Notes: generated by a model not told the origin, from the sequence alone. 64,000 nt of DNA from JAJKIP01 sp037200685 (GCA_037200685.1 JBBCIG010000008.1:62001-126000), one strand, 5' to 3'; shown: positions 45,401-54,312, numbered from the stretch's first letter. Numbers and translations are program-made.

Positions 45401-48079
45401 AAGATCACGGTGAAAAGACAACCTGTTGTTACGTTGAACCCGACTGCTTCGCAAATATGTATTGGCAACAATGTAACGATCACTGCCAGCGGCGCCGATA
45501 GTTATACCTGGTTACCTTCAGCAACTTTAGATGTTGCCACAGGGGCTGTGGTAAAAGCGACGCCAATAACTACGACTACTTATACAGTAACGGGTTCTTT
45601 ACCCAACGGCTGTTCCGATCAAAAGAATATCACTGTTACAGTTATCCCGGATAGTAAAGCACTATTTATTGCACCCGATACGGTGAAATGCGCCCCGGTA
45701 AATATCAATACATTAATCACTAACACAGTTTATCCCGCTGGTAACGGAACATACAACTGGTATGCGAATGGTATATCTATTGCTTCCAATACAAACGGCG
45801 CTGTTCCTTCTTATATTCTTAATACGCCGGGACAAATAGTTACCATTAAATTAGTAACGATAAGCGCTGCGGGATGCAAGCCCGACAGCATGCAAAAAAT
45901 ATTTAAGACAGTTCCATCAGTCACGGCTGCATTTACAAAAGATAAAACCAGTTCCTGCGCACCATTGAATGTTACATTTACCAATACATCTACTTCATTA
46001 ACAGACGTACAATTTTTCTGGAATTTCGGAAATGGTGTTTTATCGACTGATGTACAACCTGCGATGGTTACCTATGGGCCAAGTGTTACTTTCAGGGATA
46101 CGATGTATTATATTGTATTAAAAGCCTTCAACGGTTGTGATACCAGTTATTACCGTGACAGCGTAAAAGTGTTTGCATTGCCCAATGCAAGGTTTGGTGT
46201 AGATACCACAAGAGGTTGTTCGCCTTTTACTGTGCATATCACCAATACATCAAGAGGAAATAATTTCGTTTACTATTGGGACTTTGGTGATGGTCACGCT
46301 GATACAACTTTTACACTGGGCGGATTTACCCATACTTATTATACGGGCAGCATTACCACTTTTCCCATCAGGCTAATCGCAGAGAACCAGTGCAGCCGTG
46401 ATACACAAACGATCTATCTCGTTGTTTCACCTAACCTGATCCAGCCTTTTATTACAGCGAATGGAAACCAGTTAGCTGGCTGTTCACCACACCTGGTCAC
46501 ATTTAATAACAGTTCTGTCGGCGCTTCGCAGCTCAACTGGAATTTTGGAGATAATTCGGCGCCGGTAATAATACCAAATACACAAAACAGCATTAGCCAT
46601 ATTTATAACAATCCCGGTAACTATACTGTTACCATTCGTTTGCAAAATGATTGTTCAGATACCACGATCTACAGGACCGTTACAGTATATGCTCCGCCAA
46701 CTGCCGCTTTTGATGTAGCGGTGGCAAAAGTTTGTACCAGTTTGCCGTTAACTGTTATAAACCATTCTACTAATGCCAATTCATATGAATGGTCATGGGG
46801 TGATGGTTCGCCAACATCATCATTTACTAATGGCCAACATATATATAATAATACAGGCCCTTACACCATCAGGCTTGTCGCCACAAGAGTTCATTCGGGA
46901 GGGTTTACCTGTACCGATACCGCTTATAAACCGATAACTGTTGTAAATAAAATTCCTGCGCAAATAACTGTTGCCCCCGGCAAGTTCTGCGAGCCGTATA
47001 CATTAAATGTAAATGCGGGAAATATTTCCGGTTATAATAAAATCGAATGGGTGATTTATGACAGCAGCACGGTGCAGGGCCAATTCACCGTGACCGGCAC
47101 TTCAGCCACTCATATTTATACTAAAGCCGGTACTTATTCAGTGAAACTCATCGTGCATACAACAGACAACTGTATAGACAGCGTCACGTATCCATTCCAG
47201 GTTTTTCGTACGCCAAAAACAACATTTACCCCAACACTTATAACAACCTGCAATCACGATACTACTGTAAACTATTTAGCTGTTACTACTAACCAGGGAA
47301 CGGATCCCATCAGTTACAGTTGGTTTGTCAATAATTCCATCGAAGGATCAGCGGCTTTATTTACCCGTCGCTTCCAGGTGCCGCTTACTAATGCAACGCC
47401 TGCGGAATTTATTATAAGAGCATTGGCGGAAAACCCAGCCGGTTGCGGTGATACTTCGTTACCGGGAAAAGTAATCGTTCAGCCATTACCATGGCCGGGC
47501 ATCGTGGTAAGTCCTTCGCTGGTGCAGCAACAACCTGATTACACTTTTATATTTAAAGACACTGTTGCTACCAATCCCAACAAAACATATTTATGGACAA
47601 TGGGCGACCGATCGGGACAAACAAGAAGCGACAGGGAAGTGAAATATGAATACGGCGATACAGGAACTTACCAGGTAAAATTATTGGTGAAAGATTTTGG
47701 TACAGGTTGCAGTGCGAGGGATTCGGTGAAAGTAACCGTGTTGTTTATCCCGGGTTATTTATATGTGCCCAATGCGATGTGCCTCGGTTGCAGCAATAAT
47801 AGTTTGCGGCAATTTCTTCCACTCGGAAAAGGATTGAAAAAATATAGACTGACAATATATACTTCATGGGGTGAAAAAGTTTTTGAAACAACAAGCCTGA
47901 ATGCGGATGGCTCGCCCAATGTGCCGTGGGACGGAAGAGTGAATGGCAAAATATTACAACAGAATGCATATACCTGGCAGATGGAAGGAATGTATAAAAA
48001 CGGAACGGAATGGAAGGGTATGATTTATCCCGGAAGCAGTAAACCCGTGAAAGCAGGATTTATCACAATAATAAAATGA
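42488..48079 (+). CDS. giant PKD-repeat surface protein with T9SS type B C-terminus
   Basis: The 1863-residue exported protein has a signal peptide (hydrophobic core near 12-28, ending TNAQ), then a chain of PKD/Ig-like domains with the mark WxFGDG (for example VWSFGDGNTT, WNFGDNSAP, WSWGDGSPT). Two tandem modules near 740-1060 begin VAEAGNSVSVCSG and IAEAGNAAVICSG. The last 110 residues (VPNAMCLGCSNN, then YTSWGEKVFETT) are the gliding-motility-associated type B sorting domain. It is likely an adhesin at the surface. Its export partner SprF is encoded next. Confidence 0.93.
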   Translation: MYYHHHISFLRKALLCLLPIFLLGVLQTNAQVSSGIRADGKIIAHGDTVYVCKNKSVRYESSSSGSLFINWRFQGGNPSTGFGIGPFNVSYNAIGYDTTFQVVEGSNGFADSTFIIVCVSDIYPVADYTFATDGVCGNVPIQFTNISTGTDGPLNYVWSFGDGNTTGVISPSHQFLSAIGTTGSQPFNVKLLVTNALGCADSTTRVVTVQKIPDAAMGNNLNPAVNYGVFNNIPTFKRCDAALSYNFQFTNTSTTIPINTEYTIQWGDGLSPDSTFTSWPAGTIVYHTFPRGGSNMTVSVKGANGCIGIKKYLVFLGTIPGAGLGSNGDRDICSSEGLSFSINNTASNPPGTLYIFTVNDGTPSQTFQHPPPATVDHYFSTGSCGVTSAPFNNSYKAELLVSNPCGLSNPTIVPIYVSGKPRPGISIPAPVVCVNTTVPIFSSSSFGNTITSNGGFISDCFSTGKIVWEIVPSTGYTLLSGTYGSFNGNPTNGVLWTPGSTGLNVNFNTAGTYTIKLTLYNERCGYVTGFTTICVRNPPTASFTMSKKKSCAPETIAFTNTSSASGCQGNSYFWEVTYADPLNCNPGGAGSGYTFMVGGNTSASPSINFYKIGRYAIRLTTTAIKSFGCQVAYAYDTFYVTGPPKAAVVPIGNICAANSITPSGSVISCYSIGTFTYEWNFTGGIPATSTNLNPGAISYAATGTYPVQFIVKDDECGLSDTVNTTVTITDKPVAEAGNSVSVCSGQVVPIGMPPISGVTYQWSPATGLSNPSIANPIATLTYNGPAYDTTYKFYFTASQGVDCSNIDSVEINVKRKPILAVTPSATAICSAGSVTITASGAEDYTWSPASGLDNTISGTVIASPLITTTYNVTGSLANGCTATGTATVTVTQTPIAEAGNAAVICSGTSVPVGAAPVAGITYQWTPSTGLSNGNISNPTATPIYTGTALDTVFTYYLTASVGGNCQHTDSVKITVKRQPVVTLNPTASQICIGNNVTITASGADSYTWLPSATLDVATGAVVKATPITTTTYTVTGSLPNGCSDQKNITVTVIPDSKALFIAPDTVKCAPVNINTLITNTVYPAGNGTYNWYANGISIASNTNGAVPSYILNTPGQIVTIKLVTISAAGCKPDSMQKIFKTVPSVTAAFTKDKTSSCAPLNVTFTNTSTSLTDVQFFWNFGNGVLSTDVQPAMVTYGPSVTFRDTMYYIVLKAFNGCDTSYYRDSVKVFALPNARFGVDTTRGCSPFTVHITNTSRGNNFVYYWDFGDGHADTTFTLGGFTHTYYTGSITTFPIRLIAENQCSRDTQTIYLVVSPNLIQPFITANGNQLAGCSPHLVTFNNSSVGASQLNWNFGDNSAPVIIPNTQNSISHIYNNPGNYTVTIRLQNDCSDTTIYRTVTVYAPPTAAFDVAVAKVCTSLPLTVINHSTNANSYEWSWGDGSPTSSFTNGQHIYNNTGPYTIRLVATRVHSGGFTCTDTAYKPITVVNKIPAQITVAPGKFCEPYTLNVNAGNISGYNKIEWVIYDSSTVQGQFTVTGTSATHIYTKAGTYSVKLIVHTTDNCIDSVTYPFQVFRTPKTTFTPTLITTCNHDTTVNYLAVTTNQGTDPISYSWFVNNSIEGSAALFTRRFQVPLTNATPAEFIIRALAENPAGCGDTSLPGKVIVQPLPWPGIVVSPSLVQQQPDYTFIFKDTVATNPNKTYLWTMGDRSGQTRSDREVKYEYGDTGTYQVKLLVKDFGTGCSARDSVKVTVLFIPGYLYVPNAMCLGCSNNSLRQFLPLGKGLKKYRLTIYTSWGEKVFETTSLNADGSPNVPWDGRVNGKILQQNAYTWQMEGMYKNGTEWKGMIYPGSSKPVKAGFITIIK

Positions 48080-48085
48080 TGCGTG

Positions 48086-49183
48086 ATGAAATATTTTTTA
48101 CATAAAAAAATAGTGAAGACGGTTGCTGTCATTTTACTGCTTTGTATAATTAATAATGTAAAAGCACAAGACCCTGTTTTTACACAAGCATTCTTATCAC
48201 CTATTTATTTGAACCCCGCCGCTACCGGTGCGGGTGAATTTGATTTACGTGTAAGCGCTATTTACCGCAGGCAATGGTGGACGATCCCTTCGCAAATGCA
48301 ATACATGGCTTTTTCAGTTGATAAATTTGTTCCTTCAATAAACAGTGGTATTGGTTTGCTCGTAGCAAATTCCACCGAAGGTTATTTGAAAAAAACCGGT
48401 ATCTACGGTTCTTATGCTTATACTGTTTGCGCCGGTACATTGAGCACTGCGGAAAATGGCGGCATGCCCAAATGGTTTTGGACGGGCGGGCTGCAATTTG
48501 GTTTGGCGCAACGAAGAATTGATTACAGCAAGCTTGTATTCGCCGATCAAATTGATATCGGTGGGGTAATACCGGGTTCTATCTCCGCCGCTGATCCTCC
48601 CGTGAACAGTGGTAAACTGTTTCCTGATTTTGCAGCCGGCAGTTTTTTTAATTATAATCTTACAGAGAACAGTCGCTTGCTCGTTGGTGTAAGTGCACAT
48701 CATATTAACCGGCCTGATGAATCATTGGTATCTACATCTGATACGGTGAGAAGCCAGTTACCGGTAAGATGGTCAGGTAATTTATTATACACTTATACTA
48801 ATCCCGAAAGAGTGTGGTCATTCAGTATCGGCGCTATTGGTTACCGGCAGGCAACGAATAGTAGTTACCAGGTAGGAACAGAGGTTACACAAAATGAATA
48901 CGACATCAGTTTGGGTTTATGGTACCGCGGCAGTGTGAACTTCAGGAATATGAATACCGTTAGTGTAACGCTTTCTTTTAACCTCAGCGGAAAAGATAAT
49001 AACCGCGACCGTGTAAAAGCCGGCCTGGCGCATGATGCGATTGTTGGCAATAACAGTTATTCTTATACAACCGGCAGTTCTGAACTAGGTTTTGTATGGG
49101 ACCATAATACCTATGATCAGAATGGAGATAATCCATGTAAGCCGAGGATTAGTAGTGCAAGCGCCTGCCCGATCAGGTTTTGA
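48086..49183 (+). CDS. PorP/SprF-family T9SS outer-membrane protein
   Basis: The 365-residue beta-barrel-type protein has a signal peptide ending NVKAQ and the family opening DPVFTQAFLSPIYLNPAATG. It contains amphipathic strands with aromatic ends. SprF-like proteins pair with giant type B adhesins and keep them at the surface. It lies seven bases downstream of the PKD gene and surely forms an operon with it. ATG 48086 is preferred over GTG 48083. Confidence 0.92.
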   Translation: MKYFLHKKIVKTVAVILLLCIINNVKAQDPVFTQAFLSPIYLNPAATGAGEFDLRVSAIYRRQWWTIPSQMQYMAFSVDKFVPSINSGIGLLVANSTEGYLKKTGIYGSYAYTVCAGTLSTAENGGMPKWFWTGGLQFGLAQRRIDYSKLVFADQIDIGGVIPGSISAADPPVNSGKLFPDFAAGSFFNYNLTENSRLLVGVSAHHINRPDESLVSTSDTVRSQLPVRWSGNLLYTYTNPERVWSFSIGAIGYRQATNSSYQVGTEVTQNEYDISLGLWYRGSVNFRNMNTVSVTLSFNLSGKDNNRDRVKAGLAHDAIVGNNSYSYTTGSSELGFVWDHNTYDQNGDNPCKPRISSASACPIRF

Positions 49184-49261
49184 GTTGGCCCCGATGATGG
49201 TCATACTGTTCAGTTAAGCATATATATATAAATGAATTGGCCTGTCTCGCCGGAAGGTTAG

Positions 49262-49570
49262 AAAACCCCTGATAAAGCTTCGAAAAGTGCTGAGTGTAGT
49301 GCTAAAAGTGCTGACAAATCTGAAAGAACTACAACATTACCTACCAAAAGTGCGGACAATACTTGCAAAGGTGCAACCGCCATTAACAGAAATACAAATG
49401 AAGTTGTGAAAAGTAAAGAAGCAGGTGCGAAAACTGCTGAAGAAAGTGAGAAAAGTCCGGACAAATCTGAAAGAATTACAACATTACCTACCAAAAGTGC
49501 GGATAACATTCGCAAAAGTGCAGACGCCATTAGGACAAATGAAGTTGCGAAAGGTGAGCCTGTTCAATAA
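49262..49570 (+). repeat. tandem imperfect repeat, 102 open codons without a start
   Basis: GACAAATCTGAAAGAACTAC (49309) and GACAAATCTGAAAGAATTAC (49453) open two copies of about 100 bp, 144 bp apart. One + frame is open for 102 codons between stops (KSADKSER, TTLPTKSADN), but has no ATG, GTG or TTG codon to start from. It sits directly upstream of the integrase and might be an untranslated leader, or the tail of a lost gene. Confidence 0.6.
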
Positions 49571-49618
49571 ACTGTGTGAAAAAGAAGAAGTAATAATATC
49601 TTTAAAACACAGTTAACT

Positions 49619-50812
49619 ATGAAGACAGTAACATTAAAACCGCTGTATCATCGCGGCCAGGAAAGTATTGGCATCTATTACGACAACTACACCGTGCTTA
49701 ATACTATTATCAAAAAATTGCCGCTGGTGAAATGGAGCCAGACTAACCGATGCTGGTATGTACCATTGCAGCCTGAATCGTACAACCAACTATATAAAGC
49801 GCTGAAAGGAAGAGCGGAATTAGATATTGCGGAATTAAAACAATACCTGGAAAAAAGAAAAAAAGCGGCGGCTACTACTACAAGTTTACCTAAAAAAATA
49901 AAAGTTATACCAATAACGGCCAGCGCTGCGTGGAAGCTAAGCAAGGAAAACCTTATAGCATTGGAACGGTTTATCGAACAACTGAAACTGAAATCATACA
50001 GCGCTTCTACTATCCGTACTTACCGGAATGAATTTCTCCAGTTGTTGCAACTATTAAAAAATAAACCCGTACATGAATTAACGCCGGATGACCTGCGAAG
50101 GTATATGGTGCATGCGATGGAGAAGGAAGGGATAAAAGAAAATACGGCGCATAGCCGGCTGAACGCATTGAAATTTTATTTTGAGCAGGTACTTCATAAA
50201 GAGAAATTCTTTTGGGAAATACCCAGGCCGAAGAAACCGCTATTATTACCTAAAGTGCTGGGGGAAGATGAACTAGGAAAATTATTTAATGCATTGGAGA
50301 ACGCTAAACATAAAGCAATGCTTTTTACCGCTTATAGCGCCGGACTGCGGGTGAGTGAAGTGGCCGCACTAAAAATAAGGGATATCGATAGTGGAAGAAT
50401 GCAACTATTCGTAGGCCAGGCGAAGGGCAAGAAAGACAGGTACGTGACGCTAAGCCCGGTATTGCTTGACATCCTGAGAGCTTATATTAAAAAATACAGG
50501 CCCGGTCCCCGCATTTATTTATTTGAATCAGAACAAACGGGCACGGCCTACCCTACCAGGACCATTCAAAGAATATTTCAACTGGCAAAGGAAAAATCGG
50601 GTATTAAAAAAGAAGTGGGCATCCACTCACTACGTCACAGCTTCGCCACGCACTTATTAGAAAAGGGAACTGATATACGGTACATAAAAGATATTTTGGG
50701 TCATTTTGACATTAAGACGACTGAACGCTACCTGCATGTAAGCAATAAGCAACTGGTGAACATAGTAAGCCCGCTGGACGATCTGTGGCGGAAAGGAAAA
50801 ATCGACTGGTGA
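49619..50812 (+). CDS. tyrosine recombinase, candidate cassette integrase
   Basis: The 397-residue protein has an N-terminal domain of about 85 residues (SIGIYYDNYT, then VKWSQTNRCWYVPL) seen in Bacteroidota integrases. A SAM-like core-binding domain covers 105-195, and the catalytic domain 210-390 has Arg 244, Lys 269, His 336, Arg 339, His 362 and Tyr 371. It ends IVSPLDDLW, as XerC/IntI relatives often do. The long insertion between the Lys and HxxR patches that marks IntI is missing. It reads toward the cassettes, 48 bp before the attI-like site. Confidence 0.92.
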   Translation: MKTVTLKPLYHRGQESIGIYYDNYTVLNTIIKKLPLVKWSQTNRCWYVPLQPESYNQLYKALKGRAELDIAELKQYLEKRKKAAATTTSLPKKIKVIPITASAAWKLSKENLIALERFIEQLKLKSYSASTIRTYRNEFLQLLQLLKNKPVHELTPDDLRRYMVHAMEKEGIKENTAHSRLNALKFYFEQVLHKEKFFWEIPRPKKPLLLPKVLGEDELGKLFNALENAKHKAMLFTAYSAGLRVSEVAALKIRDIDSGRMQLFVGQAKGKKDRYVTLSPVLLDILRAYIKKYRPGPRIYLFESEQTGTAYPTRTIQRIFQLAKEKSGIKKEVGIHSLRHSFATHLLEKGTDIRYIKDILGHFDIKTTERYLHVSNKQLVNIVSPLDDLWRKGKIDW

Positions 50813-50859
50813 GAGCGGAAAATTAGCAACAATATGAATGGCGAAGAGGGCTGGGCAAA

Positions 50860-50970
50860 TTTGTATTGGCGCTACAACAATTGAAATGGCGAAGACTAAT
50901 ATGTTGAAAATCAGACAGGGTTTTTTCTGGGAAAACGGGGGGAGTGTCATAAATTTATGTGTTAGCGGCC
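50860..50970 (+). other. attI-like site 2, head of cassette block 2
   Basis: The copy of the 39815 segment lies just downstream of the integrase stop. It ends CATAAATTTATGTG with the crossover GTT at 50961, after which the first cassette starts GTTAGCGGCC. On the minus strand both copies could encode a short hydrophobic peptide (LVFAISIVVAPIQ-like), probably by chance. Confidence 0.78.
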
Positions 50971-51004
50971 ATCAATCCGGATACTTAACTTTAGAGCCGA
51001 CATT

Positions 51005-51571
51005 ATGGAACAGGAAGACTACTGGAATATCTTATTGGACATAGTTATAAATATCGGACGGCAGACCGATAAAGACAAAATTGAATTATGCAAGAACTCA
51101 ATTGGCCCAAAAGAACCAGAAAAGGTTTTACCGTTAACTCTTTGGACTTATCACCAATCATGGGGAGTTTTTTGGAAACTGAATATTTCAGAAGTTTCTG
51201 ATGTTATATTTAAAAGTAAGGTTGATGATAAACAATATAGACTTCGCCAAGGACTAAAAATAATACTCGAAGAATATACACAAGAGGCTGGCTTGACAAA
51301 AATGAATGAGAATATTTGGTCACTGGAGGAGATTTTTCTTGTTAATAAGGAAGAAGACGACTGGGGACAAAGAAAGCAGGGCTGGTTGTATGAAGAATTT
51401 GAGGGTTTGGTAGAAATAATTGAGATTATACTCCTTAACAACCTTTTTATTAGCGAGGACATGGCCAAAGATATTCTTGAGCTCCAAAAAGATTTCACCG
51501 CGAAAAAAGAAGCAGAAGATCAACAAATACAGAATGAAATTGACGAATTGAAAAAAAGAAACGGCTGGTAA
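51005..51571 (+). CDS. cassette 4: protein of unknown function
   Basis: The 188-residue acidic protein has many Glu, Trp and Leu and a coiled-coil-like C-terminus (FTAKKEAEDQQIQNEIDELK). No leader and no family recognised. Helical content looks high. It is the first cassette after the integrase, so it would be the last one inserted and the best placed for read-through expression. Confidence 0.78.
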   Translation: MEQEDYWNILLDIVINIGRQTDKDKIELCKNSIGPKEPEKVLPLTLWTYHQSWGVFWKLNISEVSDVIFKSKVDDKQYRLRQGLKIILEEYTQEAGLTKMNENIWSLEEIFLVNKEEDDWGQRKQGWLYEEFEGLVEIIEIILLNNLFISEDMAKDILELQKDFTAKKEAEDQQIQNEIDELKKRNGW

Positions 51572-51580
51572 GATAATGAC

Positions 51581-51783
51581 GGCCGCTAACATGTGGTTTT
51601 CTGCTATGCTGGCTGAGGAATATGTGCTGATCGTTCCGTTCGCTTATCATCTACAGTCCGGGCTGGACGAATAAAGCCGAGCCACAGAATGTATCATCAA
51701 CTGCATTAACTTTACTCATCAGCGGTTCGGGCTGATGAATCACGGAATATCAGCACAGCAGAAAGCCCTGAACGTTAGCGGCA
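51581..51783 (+). repeat. attC-like site of cassette 4
   Basis: It opens GGCCGCTAAC, the exact inverse of the cassette start GTTAGCGGCC at 50961. The arms GTGGTTTTCTGCTATGCTGG and CAGCACAGCAGAAAGCCC pair. Crossover GTT at 51774, length about 200 bp. Confidence 0.92.
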
Positions 51784-51789
51784 ATAATT

Positions 51790-52575
51790 ATGAACAGAGC
51801 GTTAAATATTAAAAATTGGACTGACGGAGGCAACAATTATATTCTCAAAGCAAGTGCTCACAACAAATGGTCGGGCTTTCAAGAATCTGTTATAATTGAC
51901 CTTTCCATTAAATTCGACGACAACTTCAACATTGTAATTTGGACAGATGAACAAAACGAAGACGACTACTACTGCATACCTTTTAAAAGTGTAAGACACC
52001 TTTTTTCAGAAGAACATAAAACGACTGGCAAGTACCCAGACAGATGGACGGCAATAATTCGCAATCATCAGTTTTTAATGCGTAGCAATTCTCAACTTTC
52101 TATTGACATTTCAAGTTTCTATGCCAAACCACTTTTCATTGTAACACCAATTGAAGTAACCGATGACTTTTTTATTGAAAATGCAAGAGCAGAAATCAAT
52201 ATAAGGTTAGGACAATCAAAGTTTAGAAAAGGAGTATTAAAAAACTTCGACAATAAATGTGCTTTGACAGGAATTTCGGAAGAGTCGTTGTTAACAGCAA
52301 GTCATATTGTTCCCTGGTCGCATAAAAAGGATTTCCGTGGCGACATATCAAACGGAATCAGTTTATATATTGAGTATGATGCACTTTTTGACAAAGGCTT
52401 TATTTCATTTACAGACAACTTAGAAACAATCATTGTTTCAGACCAATCAAAATTTTCAGAGCAATTAAAGGACAAACTTCAACATCTTAACGGTAGACAA
52501 TTACGACAACCTTCAAGTAAGACATTAAATGTTGAGTATTTAGAGTATCACAGAAAAAATATTTTTAAAGGGTGA
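51790..52575 (+). CDS. cassette 5: HNH endonuclease
   Basis: The 261-residue protein has an N-terminal region of about 140 residues that may bind a target, then the HNH fold: CALTGISEESLLTASHIVPW near 157 (Cys and His 172), NGISLYIEYDALFDKGFIS near 188. In this branch the usual last His is an Asp. Such proteins are often Mrr/McrA-like restriction nucleases, so a defence role is possible. It starts 16 bp into the cassette. Confidence 0.87.
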   Translation: MNRALNIKNWTDGGNNYILKASAHNKWSGFQESVIIDLSIKFDDNFNIVIWTDEQNEDDYYCIPFKSVRHLFSEEHKTTGKYPDRWTAIIRNHQFLMRSNSQLSIDISSFYAKPLFIVTPIEVTDDFFIENARAEINIRLGQSKFRKGVLKNFDNKCALTGISEESLLTASHIVPWSHKKDFRGDISNGISLYIEYDALFDKGFISFTDNLETIIVSDQSKFSEQLKDKLQHLNGRQLRQPSSKTLNVEYLEYHRKNIFKG

Positions 52576-52583
52576 CCGTGACT

Positions 52584-52792
52584 ATTACTGCCGCTAACAT
52601 TGGGTTTGCTGCTATGCTGGCTGACAAATAAATCCTCATCTTTTTGTTCGCTATCAGCAGCGGTTTCGGCAGACGTAATTCTATTCGGCTTTTTGTTGTT
52701 AACTTCAACTTCATATTTTTAATTGGGCTTCAGTTCCGGGCTGGACGTTATAAATTCCAGCACAGCAGCAAGCCCTGCCCGTTGCCTGCTAT
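52584..52792 (+). repeat. attC-like site of cassette 5
   Basis: ATTACTGCCGCTAAC matches the inverted cassette start GTTAGCGGCAATAAT (51774) in 14 of 15 bases. Arms TGGGTTTGCTGCTATGCTGG and CAGCACAGCAGCAAGCCC pair, with the T/A change on the left matched on the right. Crossover GTT at 52781. Confidence 0.92.
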
Positions 52793-52810
52793 GTTACGAC
52801 ACTCTACATT

Positions 52811-53386
52811 ATGACACAACCTGACAAAATTCAAAATTTAATAGGCTACTTTTCACAAGTCAGAAAAAGACCAGGAATGTATTTGGGGGCAATTACAATT
52901 ACCAAATTGTATGACCACTTACAAGGCTATCAAATGGCATATTGGTTTAATGACATTGACAACGCAGTAGACAAAAATTTTTTCGACAATTTTAATGAAT
53001 TTATTTACCGTTATTATGGTGTAACAACTAACGATAACTGGAAAGGTGTAATTCTTGAGCAATGTTTTGGTAATGAAGGAAATGCACTGACCACTTTTTT
53101 TGAACTATTTGATTTATTCATCGACAATATAAAAACATCTGACACAAAGCAAATTGTTCTTGAATTTTTTGATAAGCTAGTTTATAACCAAGATGATATG
53201 AAAGCAAAGCTTGGCAACAATTTTCCATCAGTTCTTAGTGAATGCGTAGAATTAATAAAAGATAATGCATTATCGAATTTGAAGTATGACTTTGACTTTA
53301 TTCTGGAACGACTCAATGAAAGAGCAGAGGAAATTTCTGAACTGAAGAATTTGTTGAGAGGTTTGCAAACTAAATACTCTGTTTGA
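52811..53386 (+). CDS. cassette 6: protein of unknown function
   Basis: A 191-residue soluble protein opening with QNLIGYFSQVRKRPGMYLG. The RKRPGMYLG phrase also occurs in GyrB-type ATPases, but the rest of that fold is absent. It is rich in Phe, Asp and Asn and has a long helical end. Similar openings are seen in small immunity- or toxin-linked proteins, so such a role is a possibility only. Confidence 0.75.
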   Translation: MTQPDKIQNLIGYFSQVRKRPGMYLGAITITKLYDHLQGYQMAYWFNDIDNAVDKNFFDNFNEFIYRYYGVTTNDNWKGVILEQCFGNEGNALTTFFELFDLFIDNIKTSDTKQIVLEFFDKLVYNQDDMKAKLGNNFPSVLSECVELIKDNALSNLKYDFDFILERLNERAEEISELKNLLRGLQTKYSV

Positions 53387-53390
53387 CAAC

Positions 53391-53600
53391 ACAGCAGGCA
53401 ACAAAAGTATTTGCAAAAGCTGGGCAGACGGAAGTCGTGGTTCAGCAATTACAGCATCGTTGGCCAGTTGTTCGGGCTTGACAAGCAACTTGCGGCTATG
53501 TGCAAATCATCAACATTTATTTCTATTTTCAACATCGGTTGGCCGGGCTGGACGGAATACTATTTCCCAGCCTTCGCAAATACTCGGTCGTTATGCGCAA
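53391..53600 (+). repeat. attC-like site of cassette 6 (third arm type)
   Basis: ACACAGCAGGCAAC is the inverse of the cassette start GTTGCCTGCTATGT (52781), 13 of 14. The arms differ from the other sites: AAAAGTATTTGCAAAAGCTGGG pairs in part with CCCAGCCTTCGCAAATACTC. So the sequence changes but the pairing is kept. Crossover GTT at 53590. Confidence 0.88.
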
Positions 53601-53601
53601 T

Positions 53602-54039
53602 ATGAGAGTCTCTTTTTCAATAGTACTTCTAATTGTTTCAAGTCTCCATATTTATGCTCAGCAAAAACAGTCTCAATATGATTTTGAGATTGTTTTTGGA
53701 GGCTATTTTCATGGCGATTCGGTTAGTTTAAAATTAAATGGTATATCTATTCTAGAAAACAGGAAGCTTAATTCTGGCACGACTGGGGCAACGGGAGTAA
53801 GTGTTATTCAGGATAAAAATGGTCTTGTAGTGAGAAGCATTATGACAAAAAGTAAAATGAAACGCATATCGATAAAATCGCAATTACTCTTTGAGGTTTC
53901 TCTAAACAATAGATGGTATAAATATAAATTTGATAGGCTCAATGGCAATATTTTCCTAGTTCAATACTACAATCCTGACGGTTCTGGGAAAAAGATTTTT
54001 ACCGTTGAACAAAGTGACGAACAACCTTTGTTTCTTTAG
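53602..54039 (+). CDS. cassette 7: small exported protein
   Basis: The product has 145 residues with a signal peptide (MRVSFSIVLLIVSSLHIYAQ). The mature part is beta-rich, with FEIVFGGYFHGDSVSLKLNG and FLVQYYNPDGSGKKIF. It resembles no family I recognise; a small sandwich domain in the periplasm is likely. ATG 53593 overlaps the crossover site and is an alternative start. Confidence 0.78.
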   Translation: MRVSFSIVLLIVSSLHIYAQQKQSQYDFEIVFGGYFHGDSVSLKLNGISILENRKLNSGTTGATGVSVIQDKNGLVVRSIMTKSKMKRISIKSQLLFEVSLNNRWYKYKFDRLNGNIFLVQYYNPDGSGKKIFTVEQSDEQPLFL

Positions 54040-54106
54040 CTAAAATTTCGCACACTAAAATTCGTATAGTGAAAATTGGATTTGTGCTTTAAAACTTCGT
54101 GAAAAC

Positions 54107-54308
54107 TGCGCATAACATGGGTTTTCTGCCATGCTGGCTTCCGAATATATCCTGGTCGTCCCGTTCGCTGATCAACTGCAGTTCCAGCTTCCGGATCACG
54201 GATGAACTTCAGAATATAACATCAGCTGCATATCTTTGATCAGCTTCCGCTCCAGGCTTCCGAATCACGGAATACCAGCACAGCAGAAAGCCCCGACGTT
54301 GGCTGTAA
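54107..54308 (+). repeat. attC-like site of cassette 7
   Basis: TGCGCATAAC is the exact inverse of the cassette start GTTATGCGCA (53590). Arms ATGGGTTTTCTGCCATGCTGG and CAGCACAGCAGAAAGCCCC pair. Crossover GTT at 54298. Confidence 0.92.
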
Positions 54309-54312
54309 TAAT

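Noticed and set aside
42488..49183. PKD and SprF genes as part of the cassette system
   Set aside because: They lack cassette sites, are far too long, and form a normal T9SS adhesin-partner operon.
49258..49530. 90-residue minus-strand hydrophobic ORF
   Set aside because: It lies on the tandem repeat before the integrase, and its Leu/Ser repeats mirror the DNA repeat; no support as a gene.
50657..50950. Minus-strand ORF across the integrase end and attI-like site
   Set aside because: It overlaps the catalytic end of the integrase. The shared hydrophobic phrase with 39780-39962 follows from the repeated DNA.
52811..53386. GyrB-like ATPase from the RPGMYLG phrase
   Set aside because: The other ATP-site motifs of the family (such as the Asn and GxxG box) are missing.
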